Program-made: the position numbers and the translations under genes
Shown: one piece after another, positions 1 through 6,647 of the stretch
Layout: the number at the start of each line of letters is the position of its first letter
How positions within the stretch are numbered: position 1 is the first letter of the stretch
Notes under the pieces: model-generated
What the model saw: the letters and a program-made list of their open reading frames with translations, nothing else
Databases searched by the model: none
Told to the model about the DNA's origin: nothing
NCBI GenBank assembly: GCA_025935735.1
Contig: JAICUS010000037.1
Span: 1-19,309 of the forward strand
Direction of reading: 5' to 3'
Origin: Solirubrobacteraceae bacterium
GTDB lineage: Bacteria; Actinomycetota; Thermoleophilia; Solirubrobacterales; Solirubrobacteraceae
Length of the DNA: 19,309 bases

Positions 1-476
1 AACAGTGCCACCTGGCGCCCGCCGCGCGGCACCTCGAAGTGGCCGGCCACGTAGCGGTGGGCGAGCGCGCCCCAGATCGGCGCGGTGGCGCCGAGCCCGA
101 CGCTGCCGGTGCTGTAGTCGACGGGGTCGGGGTCCTTCGTGCGGCTGGGATAGGACTGCAGCCCGCCGTACTGGCGCAGCCTGGTCAGATAGCGGCGGTC
201 CAGGCGGCCGAGCAGGTGGTTGATCGCGTGCAGGACCGGGCTGGCGTGCGGCTTCACCGATACGCGGTCCGGCGCCTCCAGGTGGGCGAAGTACAGCGCG
301 GTCATCAGCGACACCATCGAGGCGCTGGACGCCTGGTGGCCGCCGACCTTCACGCCGCTGCGGTTGGGCCTTATGCGGTTCGCGTGGTGGACGATGCTGG
401 TGGCCAGCCACAGCACGCGGCGCTGGACGCGATCGAGCGTCTCGAGATCGACCTCTGTGCCGGCGGCGAGCGCCAC
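1..476 (-). CDS. Pyruvate dehydrogenase E1 / transketolase-like protein, N-terminal part (3' end outside window)
   Basis: About 158 codons of the N-terminal thiamine-diphosphate domain are present; the gene runs off the left edge. Conserved blocks are VGGHQASSAS (from residue 44), VKPHASPVLHAINHLLG (74-90), LQSYPSR (106-112) and STGSVGLGA (122-130). These line up with the homodimeric AceE-type E1 and with actinobacterial transketolase-like proteins, which bind ThDP and decarboxylate 2-oxo acids or transfer ketol units. The C-terminal domains that would separate pyruvate dehydrogenase from transketolase are missing, so the substrate is left open. The start is the GTG at 476-474, the first possible one after an in-frame TAG (488-486) that ends the upstream gene. 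No clear ribosome binding site is visible. It lies 9 nt after the preceding secreted-protein gene and may be co-transcribed with it. Confidence 0.85.
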   Translation of the reverse strand, partial: MALAAGTEVDLETLDRVQRRVLWLATSIVHHANRIRPNRSGVKVGGHQASSASMVSLMTALYFAHLEAPDRVSVKPHASPVLHAINHLLGRLDRRYLTRLRQYGGLQSYPSRTKDPDPVDYSTGSVGLGATAPIWGALAHRYVAGHFEVPRGGRQVAL

Positions 477-485
477 GGCTGGAGG

Positions 486-2342
486 CTAACCGACGAGCAC
501 GCCGCGGTAGCCGCACTGCCGGGCCGCCGGCGGGACGGAGACCCGCGTGGTGTCGCCGTCGACGCGGACCGCCCGCAGGGCCTCGCGGCCGCGCAGCACG
601 GTATGCCACGCGTTGTCGCGCCTGGCCGGGACTCGGCGGCCTCCGTCGGCCAGCACGAGCGTGGGCCGCGCACCGGCGCCGAACACGTGGACCAGCCGTG
701 GCGCGCAGGTGGCGAGCACGCGGACGCGGCCGGTCCCGTCGTCCAGGCAGTTGGCGGAGAGCCCGTGCGGCACCCGGCGGGCGACCTGGACGCAGGTGCC
801 CGGGAGCGACGCCACGTTTCCGCGCTGGGCCTGGGGCACGGCGATGCGCGTGGCGGTGACGACCCAGCCGCGCCCGCGCGCCACGGTCCGGTGCGGCCCG
901 CGGGCGACGGGCGCGAGCCCGATGTCGGCCAGCGGGAGGCCGTCGGCGCCGAGCAGCCGGGCGACGAGCGGCCCGCGGCTCGGCGGCGCGTCGAGCACCG
1001 CGGCGTGGCCGGCGCCCGCCGGGACGGTCGGCGCGGAGGCCAGCGGACGCGGCGTGCCGGCGGCGACCAGCTGGACCGCCGCGACCGCGGGCGCGGTGAC
1101 GAGCGCGATCTCGCGGCCGTGGCCGGCGAACCGGGTGTCCCGCACGAGGCCCGGCGCGGGCGCGCAGCCGTCGGGGAAGCTGGGCGGAACGCCGAGGCCG
1201 ACGCACAGATCGTCGCCCTGCGACGCCGCGAGCAGGTCGCCGCCGGCCACCGGCGCGGCCCCGGCCACCGGCGTCTGCGGCGGCGGGAAGAGGTCGTGGT
1301 CCGCGAACCCGCTGAACGGCCTCGGGATCCCCGAGCCGACCAGGTTCGCGCCGTTGGTCAGGCCGAACCCGCAGTCGGTGCCGGCGGGGGCCTGCGCGAG
1401 GCGGCGGACGCGGCCGCCGGCGCTGAGCGTCCGGATGGCCTGGCCGGGCGGCACGACGGCGGCGACCGCGTACTGCCGCGCGCCGAAGCGCGTGGGCAGC
1501 AGGCGGCCCGGCAGCGCGAGCCGGCGCCCGTCGCCCGGGGTGAGCACGGCGCGGCGGACGCCCGGCGGCAGCAGCGCGGCGAGGGCGGTGCGGTGGGTGG
1601 CGCAATCGGCGAACAGGTCCAGCAGGCCGGCGCCGGCGCGGCGGGGGTCGCCGCAGAGCGGGATCGCCACGCCGTCGCGACCGCGCGGGGCGAGCGAGAC
1701 CTTCAGGCAATCCGCGCGCTCCCGGCGCTCCGGCGCGCCCGCGGCCGGCGCCGCGATGTCCTCGATCCGGGCGCTCGCCGACCAGCGCTGGTGCCCGGCG
1801 AGCCGGCCGCCGCCCAAGCGGACGTTGGGGCCGGCGACGAGGGGCCTCTGCTCGAACCCGTCACCGATCAGCGCGCCGGCGGCGTCGAAGGCCCGGATCT
1901 GCCGCGGCTCTCGCGCGATCTCGGCGAGGAAGAACTTGAGACGACCGGCGTATGCCCCGTGGTAGCCGCCCGCGAGCGCCGGCGTGACCACCGCCGGTCC
2001 CTTGTCCGGGACGATCTCCAACGTGGCGGCCGCCGCGGGCACGGCGCCGCCGATCCAGCTGCCCGCCTCGGTGAACGCGAGCGGTTCGTCGGGCGTCGGC
2101 AGGACCTGTCCCTCGCACTCGCCGGCGTCGCCCGGCACCGAGAGGCGCAGGCAGAACACGTCCCACGTCAGGTCCCCGAAGCGGTCGCTCGTCATCGGCG
2201 CGCGGTGCGCGAACCGCGCGGCGCCGTCCTTCATTGCCAGGCTCGCACCGGGGGTGCGCAGCACCACGGCCGGCGCAGCCCGCGCCGTCGCCGGCGCCGC
2301 GAGCACGGCCATCGCGATCGCCGTCACCACACGACCGGCCAC
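486..2342 (-). CDS. Secreted hypothetical protein, 618 aa
   Basis: I do not recognise this family. The first ~22 residues (MAGRVV, a hydrophobic AIAMAVLAAPATARA stretch, then an Ala-rich cleavage region) look like a Sec signal peptide without a lipobox, so the protein is probably exported. The mature part has no obvious membrane span and is rich in Gly, Ala, Arg and Pro. Cysteines are spread through it (WDVFCLRL, GECEG, ADCLKV, IPLCGD, FADCATH, GTDCGFG, DDLCVG, DGCAPA, GTCVQV, SANCLDD, ATCAPR, RQCGYR) and could form disulfides outside the cell. Short repeated phrases such as ADGLPLADIG and LADGGRRVPAR suggest tandem beta-rich modules. The start is GTG 2342 with an AGGA 8 nt upstream. The 21-bp palindrome at 2354-2374 lies immediately before that AGGA. 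The codon pattern matches the neighbours, so it is a genuine gene of unknown role. Confidence 0.75.
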   Translation of the reverse strand: MAGRVVTAIAMAVLAAPATARAAPAVVLRTPGASLAMKDGAARFAHRAPMTSDRFGDLTWDVFCLRLSVPGDAGECEGQVLPTPDEPLAFTEAGSWIGGAVPAAAATLEIVPDKGPAVVTPALAGGYHGAYAGRLKFFLAEIAREPRQIRAFDAAGALIGDGFEQRPLVAGPNVRLGGGRLAGHQRWSASARIEDIAAPAAGAPERRERADCLKVSLAPRGRDGVAIPLCGDPRRAGAGLLDLFADCATHRTALAALLPPGVRRAVLTPGDGRRLALPGRLLPTRFGARQYAVAAVVPPGQAIRTLSAGGRVRRLAQAPAGTDCGFGLTNGANLVGSGIPRPFSGFADHDLFPPPQTPVAGAAPVAGGDLLAASQGDDLCVGLGVPPSFPDGCAPAPGLVRDTRFAGHGREIALVTAPAVAAVQLVAAGTPRPLASAPTVPAGAGHAAVLDAPPSRGPLVARLLGADGLPLADIGLAPVARGPHRTVARGRGWVVTATRIAVPQAQRGNVASLPGTCVQVARRVPHGLSANCLDDGTGRVRVLATCAPRLVHVFGAGARPTLVLADGGRRVPARRDNAWHTVLRGREALRAVRVDGDTTRVSVPPAARQCGYRGVLVG

Positions 2343-2353
2343 CCGCGCGATCC

Positions 2354-2374
2354 TAAAGGGGACTGTCCCCTTTA
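2354..2374. repeat. REP-like 21-bp palindrome, copy 1
   Basis: This is a perfect palindrome: a 10-bp arm TAAAGGGGAC, a central T at 2364, and the exact complement of the arm. It fills the 33-bp gap between the stop of the SHMT-like gene (2376) and the start of the secreted-protein gene (2342). Two near-identical copies lie at 4481 and 4516. It resembles the GGGGTCTG(T/A)CCCC palindromes dispersed through many bacterial genomes. On RNA it would fold into a stable hairpin and could end or attenuate transcription from the SHMT-like gene. Confidence 0.85.
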
Positions 2375-2375
2375 C

Positions 2376-3698
2376 CTACGCGCTGAAGCAATAGTGGACG
2401 CGTTGGAAGCCGGCGCGCAGCTCGCGGGCCTCGTCGCGGACGTTCTCGCCCTGCAGGGCGCGGGCGATCAGGGCGGCGATATCGGCCATCTCGGGCTCGC
2501 CCATCCCGAGCCGGGTGACCTCGGTGGTGCCGATGCGCAGCCCGCTCGGGCGGTCCCAGTCCTCGGGCGCGTCGCACGGGAGCAGGTTCTTGTTGGTGAT
2601 GATGTTCGACTCGGCCAGCCGGTGGGCGACCTCCAGGCCGCCGCCGAACGGGCGGACGTCGGCGATCACCTGGTGCGTGCGGGTGTAGCCCTTCTTCGCG
2701 CCGAGGATGGGGACGCCGTGGCCGTCGAGGGCGCGCGCGAGCGCCTGCGCGTTGGCCACGATGGCGGCCATGTAGTCGCGGCCGAAGGCGATCAGCTCGG
2801 CGGCCGCCGCGGCCAGCGCGGCGACCCGGTTGACCTGGTGGGTGGCGGCGAGTGCGGGGAACACGGCGTCGCCGAGCGGCCGGGTCAGCGCGGAGTCGTT
2901 CCACGCCATGACGCCGCTCTGCGGGCCGGAGAACGTCTTGCCCCCGGACCCGGTGAGGACGTCGGCGCCCTCCGCGAGCGGGTCCTGGAACTGGCCGCCG
3001 GCGATCAGCCCGAGCTGGTGCGCGCCGTCGAAGAACACCTTCCCGCCCCACTCCTTGACGATCGCGGCGATCTCGGTCACGGGCAGCGGGAACAGGGTCA
3101 TCGACGCGCCGAGGGCAACGAGCTTCGGCTGCGCCTCCCGGGCGGTGCGGGCGAAGGCGTCGAGGTCGACGGTCAGCTCGTCCGGGTCGAACGGGACGTC
3201 GACGATGTGCAGGCCGCGGATGCCCGCCGGGCCGTCCTGGCGGTTGGAGCTGTGGCCGCCCACCGGCTGCGGGATCGTCATCACCGTGTCACCGGGCTGT
3301 GTGAGCGCGGCGTAGACGGCCATGTTGCCGATCATGCTCGCCACGAGCCGGTGCTCGGCGTAGTTGCTCTTGAACAGCCGCTTGAGCAGCTCGACGCACA
3401 GCGCCTCGATCTCGTCGATGTGGCGCGTGCCGGCGAACCAGCGGTTCACCGGCCCGATGTGGCCCTCGGCCGCCCGCTGCCCGACCTCGGCGCTGAGCAG
3501 CTGCCGGACGGTTGGGCTGACGAGCGCCTCGGGCGCGAGCAGGTTCAGGCAGTCGCGCCCGCGCCACTGCGCGTTGCGCTCGACCGCGGCGAGGACCTCG
3601 CGCTGCATCGCCGCGGGGTCGGCGGCGGCGTCGAGCAGCGCGCGGGCGGCGGCGAGCGTGGCCTCGTCGTGGATGTCGGTCGGGGCGATCGCGGTCAT
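2376..3698 (-). CDS. Divergent serine hydroxymethyltransferase-like PLP enzyme
   Basis: A 440-residue protein of the fold-type I PLP family. It follows the serine hydroxymethyltransferase (SHMT) pattern: AEGHIGPVNRWFAGTRHIDEIE (77-98, cf. YAEGYPGxRYYGG), a DGAH cofactor block (224-227), TGSGGKTFSGPQ with probable Schiff-base Lys254, and GLRIGT with Arg388 for substrate carboxylate binding. The normal SHMT motif TTTTHKTLRGPRGG has become LTGSGGKTFSGPQSG, and the HSGxQAN motif reads ASMIGNMAV. It is therefore probably not the housekeeping GlyA. A related aldol or hydroxymethyl-transfer reaction on a catabolic substrate (alpha-methylserine or another beta-hydroxy amino acid) is more likely; that is inference. 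The N-terminus is about 20 residues longer than usual. Its ATG overlaps the TGA of the upstream GntR gene (ATGA), so the two are translationally coupled. Confidence 0.88.
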   Translation of the reverse strand: MTAIAPTDIHDEATLAAARALLDAAADPAAMQREVLAAVERNAQWRGRDCLNLLAPEALVSPTVRQLLSAEVGQRAAEGHIGPVNRWFAGTRHIDEIEALCVELLKRLFKSNYAEHRLVASMIGNMAVYAALTQPGDTVMTIPQPVGGHSSNRQDGPAGIRGLHIVDVPFDPDELTVDLDAFARTAREAQPKLVALGASMTLFPLPVTEIAAIVKEWGGKVFFDGAHQLGLIAGGQFQDPLAEGADVLTGSGGKTFSGPQSGVMAWNDSALTRPLGDAVFPALAATHQVNRVAALAAAAAELIAFGRDYMAAIVANAQALARALDGHGVPILGAKKGYTRTHQVIADVRPFGGGLEVAHRLAESNIITNKNLLPCDAPEDWDRPSGLRIGTTEVTRLGMGEPEMADIAALIARALQGENVRDEARELRAGFQRVHYCFSA

Positions 3699-4456
3699 GT
3701 CGGGTCCTCGTCGTTGAAGGTGCGGTCGATCAGCGCGCCGAGCGAGAGCCAGTTCTCGCGCACGAGCGCAGCGGTCTTGGTCGCGTCCCCGGCGGCGGCC
3801 GCACGGGCGATCGCGTCGTGCTGCGCCACGGACCGCCGCCCCTGCAGCGACCCGAACCGCGCCCGCTCGAGCCGCCGCAGCCGCGGCATCAGCCGGTCCA
3901 GCGCCCGCGGCAGCTCCGCGTTCGCGGACGCGGTCACGAACACGCCGTGGAACGCGTCGTCGGCCGCCAGCGCCGCCTCCACGTCCGCGCCCCGCACCGC
4001 AGCCGCCCGCGCGCCTCGGCGCTCACCGCCGGCACGCACCGCCGCCCCGGCCTCGCCGCCGGCGTTCGCCGCGATCCCCCGCAGGGCCGCGGCGAACCGC
4101 GCGTTCGCGTCGCCCATCGCCGCCAGGTCGGCGGCGGTCAGGCGCGGCACGGCGAGCTCGGCGGCCAGGGCGTGCAGCGCGGCGACGATCGGGAACGCGT
4201 CGCGCGCGTCGCGGCGGTCCAGCGGGGTCACGCGCGTGAACCGCTGCGGCGCGCTCTCGACCAGGCCGTCCTGCTCCAGCCGGCCGAGCGCCTCGCGCAC
4301 GGGCGTCCGGCTCAGCCCGAGCCACTCGCACAGCTCGGCGTCACGCAGCCGCTCCCCGGGCGCGAGCGTCCCTTCGACGATCGCGTCGCGCAGCGCGACG
4401 TACGCACGGTCGCGCAAGAGGTCGCGGTCGAGCGGCGCAGATTCCGGGACTGGCAT
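3695..4456 (-). CDS. GntR-family transcriptional regulator, FadR/FCD type
   Basis: A 253-residue regulator. Residues 13-78 form the GntR winged helix (AYVALRDAIVEGTLAPGERL, then ELCEWLGLSRTPVREALGRL and DGLVE), and residues 85-245 form the helical FCD effector domain. FCD metal-site residues visible are D166-x3-H170 (DDAFH) and H213 (QHDAI). The third histidine expected in the last helix appears to be Asn235 (VRENWLSL), so metal binding may be altered. Residues about 127-157 (Ala/Gly/Arg-rich) are an extra low-complexity insert between two FCD helices. The gene is first in a two-gene unit and overlaps the SHMT-like gene by 4 nt, so it probably senses that enzyme's substrate or product. An AT-rich inverted repeat over its own start codon (4451-4475) suggests autoregulation. 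The start is ATG 4456. Confidence 0.92.
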   Translation of the reverse strand: MPVPESAPLDRDLLRDRAYVALRDAIVEGTLAPGERLRDAELCEWLGLSRTPVREALGRLEQDGLVESAPQRFTRVTPLDRRDARDAFPIVAALHALAAELAVPRLTAADLAAMGDANARFAAALRGIAANAGGEAGAAVRAGGERRGARAAAVRGADVEAALAADDAFHGVFVTASANAELPRALDRLMPRLRRLERARFGSLQGRRSVAQHDAIARAAAAGDATKTAALVRENWLSLGALIDRTFNDEDPT

Positions 4457-4475
4457 CTGAAATATCAGTATGCCA
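4451..4475. promoter_or_regulatory. Candidate GntR operator (inverted repeat over the gntR start codon)
   Basis: TGGCAT (4451-4456) and ATGCCA (4470-4475) form 6-bp inverted arms around a 13-bp AT-rich centre that itself contains CTGA..TCAG. The left arm includes the start codon of the GntR gene. FCD-type GntR dimers bind short dyads of this kind, often in their own promoters. On the minus strand a possible promoter (GGGACA, 18 nt, CATACT) would place the operator across the -10 region. The function is inferred. Confidence 0.5.
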
Positions 4476-4480
4476 AAACC

Positions 4481-4501
4481 TAAAGGGGTCTGTCCCCTTT
4501 A
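4481..4501. repeat. REP-like 21-bp palindrome, copy 2
   Basis: The arms are TAAAGGGG and CCCCTTTA around TCTGT, with one T-T mismatch in the stem (4489/4493). It is separated from copy 3 by only 14 nt, which makes a tandem pair such as is seen in REP/BIME elements. It lies between the start of the GntR gene and the start of the amidohydrolase gene. Confidence 0.85.
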
Positions 4502-4515
4502 GCTCCCGCGCCGCC

Positions 4516-4536
4516 TAAAGGGGACTGACCCCTTTA
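4516..4536. repeat. REP-like 21-bp palindrome, copy 3
   Basis: The arms are TAAAGGGG and CCCCTTTA around ACTGA, with one A-A mismatch (4524/4528). GCCGCC just before it (4510-4515) can pair with GGCGGC (4542-4547) after it, so the hairpin can extend to within one base of the amidohydrolase start at 4548. Confidence 0.85.
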
Positions 4537-4540
4537 TCTT
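4535..4540 (+). promoter_or_regulatory. Possible -10 element (TATCTT) for a leaderless amidohydrolase mRNA
   Basis: TATCTT fits TAnnnT and ends 7 nt before the GTG at 4548. That is the spacing at which an actinobacterial transcript begins at or next to the start codon. No Shine-Dalgarno sequence is present. Its first two bases are the last two bases of palindrome copy 3. Confidence 0.35.
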
Positions 4541-4547
4541 CGGCGGC

Positions 4548-5372
4548 GTGATCGGAGTCGACATGCACGTGCACCTGCCGACGGGCGACTGGGTGTGCGG
4601 CTGCGTCGGCCATTACCTGGATTCCGTGGAGCGCTACTTCGGCCGGCGGCCGCAACCGGAGACGGTCGCGGACCTGTACGCGCTGTACGGGCGGCTCGAC
4701 CTGGCCGGCGTACTCCTCGGCTGGGACGCGCAGGGCAAGGAGATCGACAACGCTGAGCTGGCGGGCATCTGCCGCGACTCCGGAGGGCGGTTCGTCGGCT
4801 TCGGGTCCGTCGACCCGAACCGCGAAGACGCGCTGGAGCGGCTCGCGCGCTTCCCCGAGCTCGGGCTGCGCGGCCTGAAGCTGCACCCGACGATGCAGGC
4901 GTTCGACCCGGGCGACGACCGCCACCTGCCGTTCTTCGACGCCGCCGCCGAGCTCGGGCTGATCCTGCTCACCCACGCCGGCACGAGCGGGCTGGGCGCG
5001 GGCGAGCCGGGCGGGCAGGGCCTGCGGATCGACCTCGCGCGGCCGATCCTGCTCGACCGCATCGCCGCCCGCCACCCGCGCACGCCCGTCGTGCTCGCCC
5101 ACGTCGGCTGGCCGTGGCATCTCGAAGCCGTGGCGATGGCGCTGCACAAGTCCAACGTCTTCCTCGACATCTCGGGCTGGAAGTACCGCTACCTGCCCGA
5201 CGAGGTGCGCCGCGAGATCCCCCGCCGCCTGCGCGCGCAGTTCCTGTTCGGCACCGACTACCCGATGTTCGACCCCGAGGCCTGCCTGTCCGAGCTCGAC
5301 GCGCTCGGGCTGCCGGCCGAGGTGGCGAGCGCGCTCCTGCGCGACAACGCCGCGGCGCTGCTCGGCCTGTAG
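4548..5372 (+). CDS. Metal-dependent amidohydrolase (amidohydro_2 / ACMSD-like TIM barrel)
   Basis: A 274-residue TIM-barrel hydrolase or decarboxylase of the amidohydrolase-2 family (PF04909), related to ACMSD and 2,3-dihydroxybenzoate-type decarboxylases. The expected metal ligands are all visible: D5-M-H7-V-H9 at the end of strand 1, H143 (ILLTHAG), H185 (VLAHVG) and D237 (LFGTDYP). LRGLKLHP (108-114) is also characteristic. The substrate cannot be read from sequence; many relatives act on aromatic or lactone acids. The chosen start is GTG 4548, and ATG 4563 (MHVHLP) would lose the Asp of the DxHxH motif. No ribosome binding site precedes it, in keeping with a leaderless transcript. It diverges from the GntR/SHMT-like unit across the palindrome pair and could belong to the same pathway (inference). 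Its last 115 nt lie antisense to the MFS gene. Confidence 0.9.
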   Translation: MIGVDMHVHLPTGDWVCGCVGHYLDSVERYFGRRPQPETVADLYALYGRLDLAGVLLGWDAQGKEIDNAELAGICRDSGGRFVGFGSVDPNREDALERLARFPELGLRGLKLHPTMQAFDPGDDRHLPFFDAAAELGLILLTHAGTSGLGAGEPGGQGLRIDLARPILLDRIAARHPRTPVVLAHVGWPWHLEAVAMALHKSNVFLDISGWKYRYLPDEVRREIPRRLRAQFLFGTDYPMFDPEACLSELDALGLPAEVASALLRDNAAALLGL

Positions 5373-6643
5373 CCGAGGTAGCCCAGCCCGGCGAGGCCCG
5401 CGGCGACCGGGCCGAGGCCGGCGAGCAGGAGCGCGGTCTGGGCGCCCAGCAGCGTGAGCGCCAGGCCGCCGAGCGCGAGCGCCCCGAGCTCCGCGGTGTT
5501 GCGGGCCGCGTTGTAGGCGGCGAACGCCCGGCCGTGCGCGGCGGACGCGACGCGCTCCTGGATCAACGTGCGCAGCAGCACGTTCTTGACGCCGTGGCCG
5601 ACGCCGCCGGCGAGGTAGCCGGCCATCACCCAGGCAAGCACGGGCCAGCAGGCCGCGGCGGCCATTCCACCGCCCTGCACGGCGAGCGCGAGCAGCCCGC
5701 CGGCGGCGAGCATCCCGGCGCGCACCCGCGGCGCGACCCCGATCGCGCCGGCCACCATGCCGCCGGTCCAGGCGGCGAACACGAGGGCGAACCCGCCGCC
5801 GCCCGCGCCCACCACGTCGCGGACATAGAAGACCTCGACCGTCATCGAGGCCGAGATGAAGAGCAGACCCGCGACGGCCGCGCCGACGGCGACCCGCAGC
5901 ACGGGGTCGGCCGCCAAGAGGGCAAGGCCGCCGCCGGCGAGGCGCGGCCGGCGCGAGGCGGCAGCGGCCGAGCCACCCGCACGGCGCGGGCGAAGCGCTG
6001 TCGCGGGAGAGCCGGCGCCGCGGCGCGGCTGACGCCGCGTGGGCGGCGCGGCGCGCCCGGCCGCGCCGGCGTCGGGCGCCGGCTCGCGACGGACGCGCAT
6101 GAGCGCCGCGGCCGCGGCCACGCAGGCGAAGCTCGCGGCGTTCGCGGCCAGCCCGGCGCGGGTGCCGCCGGTGGCGGTCAGCACGCTCGCGGCCAGCGGA
6201 CCGACGGTGAACCCGGCGTAGCGGGCGGTCTCCACCCAGCCGTTGGCCCGGGAGAGCGCGGCGGTGTCGCCGGCGGCGGCCACGGCGGGCACGAGCGACG
6301 CCTCGGCGGGGCCGGCCAGCGCGGCGCCCGCACCCAGCAGCGTGGTGAGGACGAGGATCGGCGCGAGCCCGCCGGCGAAGACGAGCGCACCCGCGACGAG
6401 CGCCTGCGCCAGCGACACCGTCAGCAGCAGACGGCGCGTCTCCGTGCGGTCGACGAGCCGGCCGGCCAGCGGCGCCAGCAGCACCACCGGCGCCATCAGC
6501 GTGGCGAACACGGCGGCCACGGCGAACCCGGAGCCGGTCAGGTCGTGCACGCGCAGCGACAGGACGACGACCATCAGCAGGTCGCCCGCCGCCGACAGCA
6601 GGACGGCGCCGGAGAGCAGGCGCAGGTCGCGGGGAGCGCTCAT
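5258..6643 (-). CDS. MFS transporter
   Basis: A 461-residue major facilitator protein with about 12 hydrophobic segments. The motif A-like loop is PLAGRLVDRTETRR (58-71) between TM2 and TM3, and the GPAEASLVPA region (111-120) resembles MFS_3-type drug or siderophore exporters. The central cytoplasmic loop (about 183-245) is expanded with Arg/Ala/Gly/Pro-rich low-complexity sequence. The hydrophobic core ends near residue 425 (LGYLGYR). The remaining ~35 Ser/Ala/Arg-rich residues come from reading antisense to the end of the amidohydrolase gene until a TAG at 5260-5258, so the two genes overlap tail-to-tail by 115 nt. The ATG at 6643 is 4 nt after the stop of the SnoaL-like gene, so the two form an operon. 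The substrate is unknown. Confidence 0.88.
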   Translation of the reverse strand: MSAPRDLRLLSGAVLLSAAGDLLMVVVLSLRVHDLTGSGFAVAAVFATLMAPVVLLAPLAGRLVDRTETRRLLLTVSLAQALVAGALVFAGGLAPILVLTTLLGAGAALAGPAEASLVPAVAAAGDTAALSRANGWVETARYAGFTVGPLAASVLTATGGTRAGLAANAASFACVAAAAALMRVRREPAPDAGAAGRAAPPTRRQPRRGAGSPATALRPRRAGGSAAAASRRPRLAGGGLALLAADPVLRVAVGAAVAGLLFISASMTVEVFYVRDVVGAGGGGFALVFAAWTGGMVAGAIGVAPRVRAGMLAAGGLLALAVQGGGMAAAACWPVLAWVMAGYLAGGVGHGVKNVLLRTLIQERVASAAHGRAFAAYNAARNTAELGALALGGLALTLLGAQTALLLAGLGPVAAGLAGLGYLGYRPSSAAALSRRSALATSAGSPSASSSDRQASGSNIG

Positions 6644-6647
6644 GTCG

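Noticed and set aside
39..4460. Plus-strand open frame of 1473 codons across the left genes
   Set aside because: It is antisense to four genes with clear families or signal peptides; its translation is Arg/Ala/Gly-rich with no recognisable domain. Long spurious frames are expected at this GC content.
2354..4536. Insertion sequence or composite transposon ends
   Set aside because: No transposase is encoded, the 21-bp elements are self-palindromic rather than a left/right inverted pair, and no target duplication is evident.
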